From the NCBI RefSeq assembly GCF_024105665.1, contig NZ_JAAAMK010000002.1:248001-312000 (forward strand): a DNA stretch of 64,000 nucleotides, written 5' to 3'. A program made the position numbers and the translations under genes. Positions 63,414 to 64,000 of the stretch are shown here, in pieces. Position 1 is the stretch's first letter; every line of letters starts with the position of its first letter. This DNA is from Aliihoeflea aestuarii. GTDB lineage: Bacteria > Pseudomonadota > Alphaproteobacteria > Rhizobiales > Rhizobiaceae. The notes below the pieces were generated by a model, which searched no databases, was not told the origin of the DNA, and saw nothing but the letters and a program-made list of their open reading frames with translations.

Positions 63414-64000
63414 CTGAAGATGCCCCGATCTTTGTCAGATATCCACAATACCCCCACCCGGCGAAGTCGTAAACGGATTATTTACTGCATCAGTTAATCT
63501 CAAACTGGTCGGATCGAGATTTTAGGGCATAGTCCGAAGCAGCTAGTTCTCGCAGCCCCTATAAAAACAGTGATATGATTGATACGCCCTGCGATCTTGA
63601 CGTAGCCTTTTCGAGAATATTTTGTGTTCGACGAATTGTCGGTGTTCGCCGGAACCATACTGCGAAGCTCTGGGCGTGGGCGCGCCTGCTTCAATCTTGA
63701 TAGAATACCGGCCTCTTGATGGTGCACAAACGAAGATATCGAAAATTTCTATAAACAAAATGATGTACTAAGTGCTGTAATAGGTTATGCTTATTTGCAA
63801 GCTTTCGAAATTGTGATCAATCGACCTTGCAAGGGACCGTCATGGCAGGGGATTTCGGGGTGCTTCGTTCCAAAAGCGGTCATCGGAGCCGCACCGAAAC
63901 GTTGGTCAAAGCCGGCGATCGGCCACATGAAACGAGGTCTCAACTCCAGCAACGGGTGCTGACTGAGATATCGGTCACGTCCGCCTGTCACCCGGATGGT
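63414..64000. other. Region without a supported gene
   Basis: Nothing convincing is seen. 63420-63790 is clearly AT-richer than the rest of the window. Short open frames on the minus strand (up to 75 codons) overlap one another and lack ribosome sites and family similarity. 63800-64000 returns to higher GC and could hold the end of a gene or a degraded element continuing beyond the window. Confidence 0.5.

Overview
This 64-kb window is chromosomal DNA from an alphaproteobacterium of the order Hyphomicrobiales (Rhizobiales). I infer this from high GC, from lineage-typical genes (RirA, HmuP/HmuS, a phasin, the DUF1476 zeta subunit of F1-ATPase, DUF3126, BTLCP and PilZ proteins, a tandem cold-shock protein), from conserved gene order (folE-hisI; purC-purS-purQ-purL-bolA-grxD), and from intergenic palindromes of a kind common in this order. 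I cannot name the genus.

Layout. 1-5033: the 5' end of thrS, then yidD, a HepT/MntA toxin-antitoxin pair and an Fe-S scaffold gene on the minus strand; folE and hisI on the plus strand; ttcA and rpsD. 5246-8400: a DUF445 membrane protein, a phasin, a GNAT acetyltransferase and the iron regulator rirA. 8402-15290: a heme/iron region with hmuV-U-T-S-P on the minus strand and, divergently, an exported protein, a 63-aa membrane protein, tonB, a heme oxygenase-like gene and a VOC protein; candidate RirA operators (TGA-N9-TCA) precede rirA and hmuP. 15295-19486: bifunctional putA and a divergent Lrp-type regulator. 19620-30962: mixed housekeeping and conserved hypothetical genes (PilZ, BTLCP, gamma-carbonic anhydrase, cysE, enoyl-CoA hydratase, hydrolases, DUF192, tandem CSD, glyoxalase I, J-domain, DUF1127, DUF1176). 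30959-35797: maturation genes for a Mo-hydroxylase (MoCF/MocA fusion, XdhC in two parts, CoxE, MoxR) with no enzyme subunits nearby. 36459-38515: a periplasmic binding protein and a P1-family peptidase. 38575-48278: purine biosynthesis (purB, purC, purS, purQ, purL) with bolA and grxD. 48383-49636: an MFS exporter.

49647-61844 is the most striking segment: an apparently complete selenocysteine locus built around a respiratory formate dehydrogenase. fdhA (with an in-frame UGA and a bacterial SECIS hairpin), fdhB, fdhC, fdhE, selA, a Sel1-repeat gene, selB, tRNA-Sec and two unknown genes run on the minus strand, and selD is divergent. Most neighbouring genes overlap by 1-4 bases or lie within about 35 bases. 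The tRNA-Sec gene lies wholly inside the selB reading frame, whose stop codon overlaps the start of the next gene (ATGA). The enzyme, the tRNA, the Sec synthase, the elongation factor and the selenophosphate donor enzyme are therefore encoded together.

61921-64000: an acidic low-complexity exported protein, a LuxR-type regulator whose receiver domain looks degenerate, and an AT-rich end with no gene I can support.
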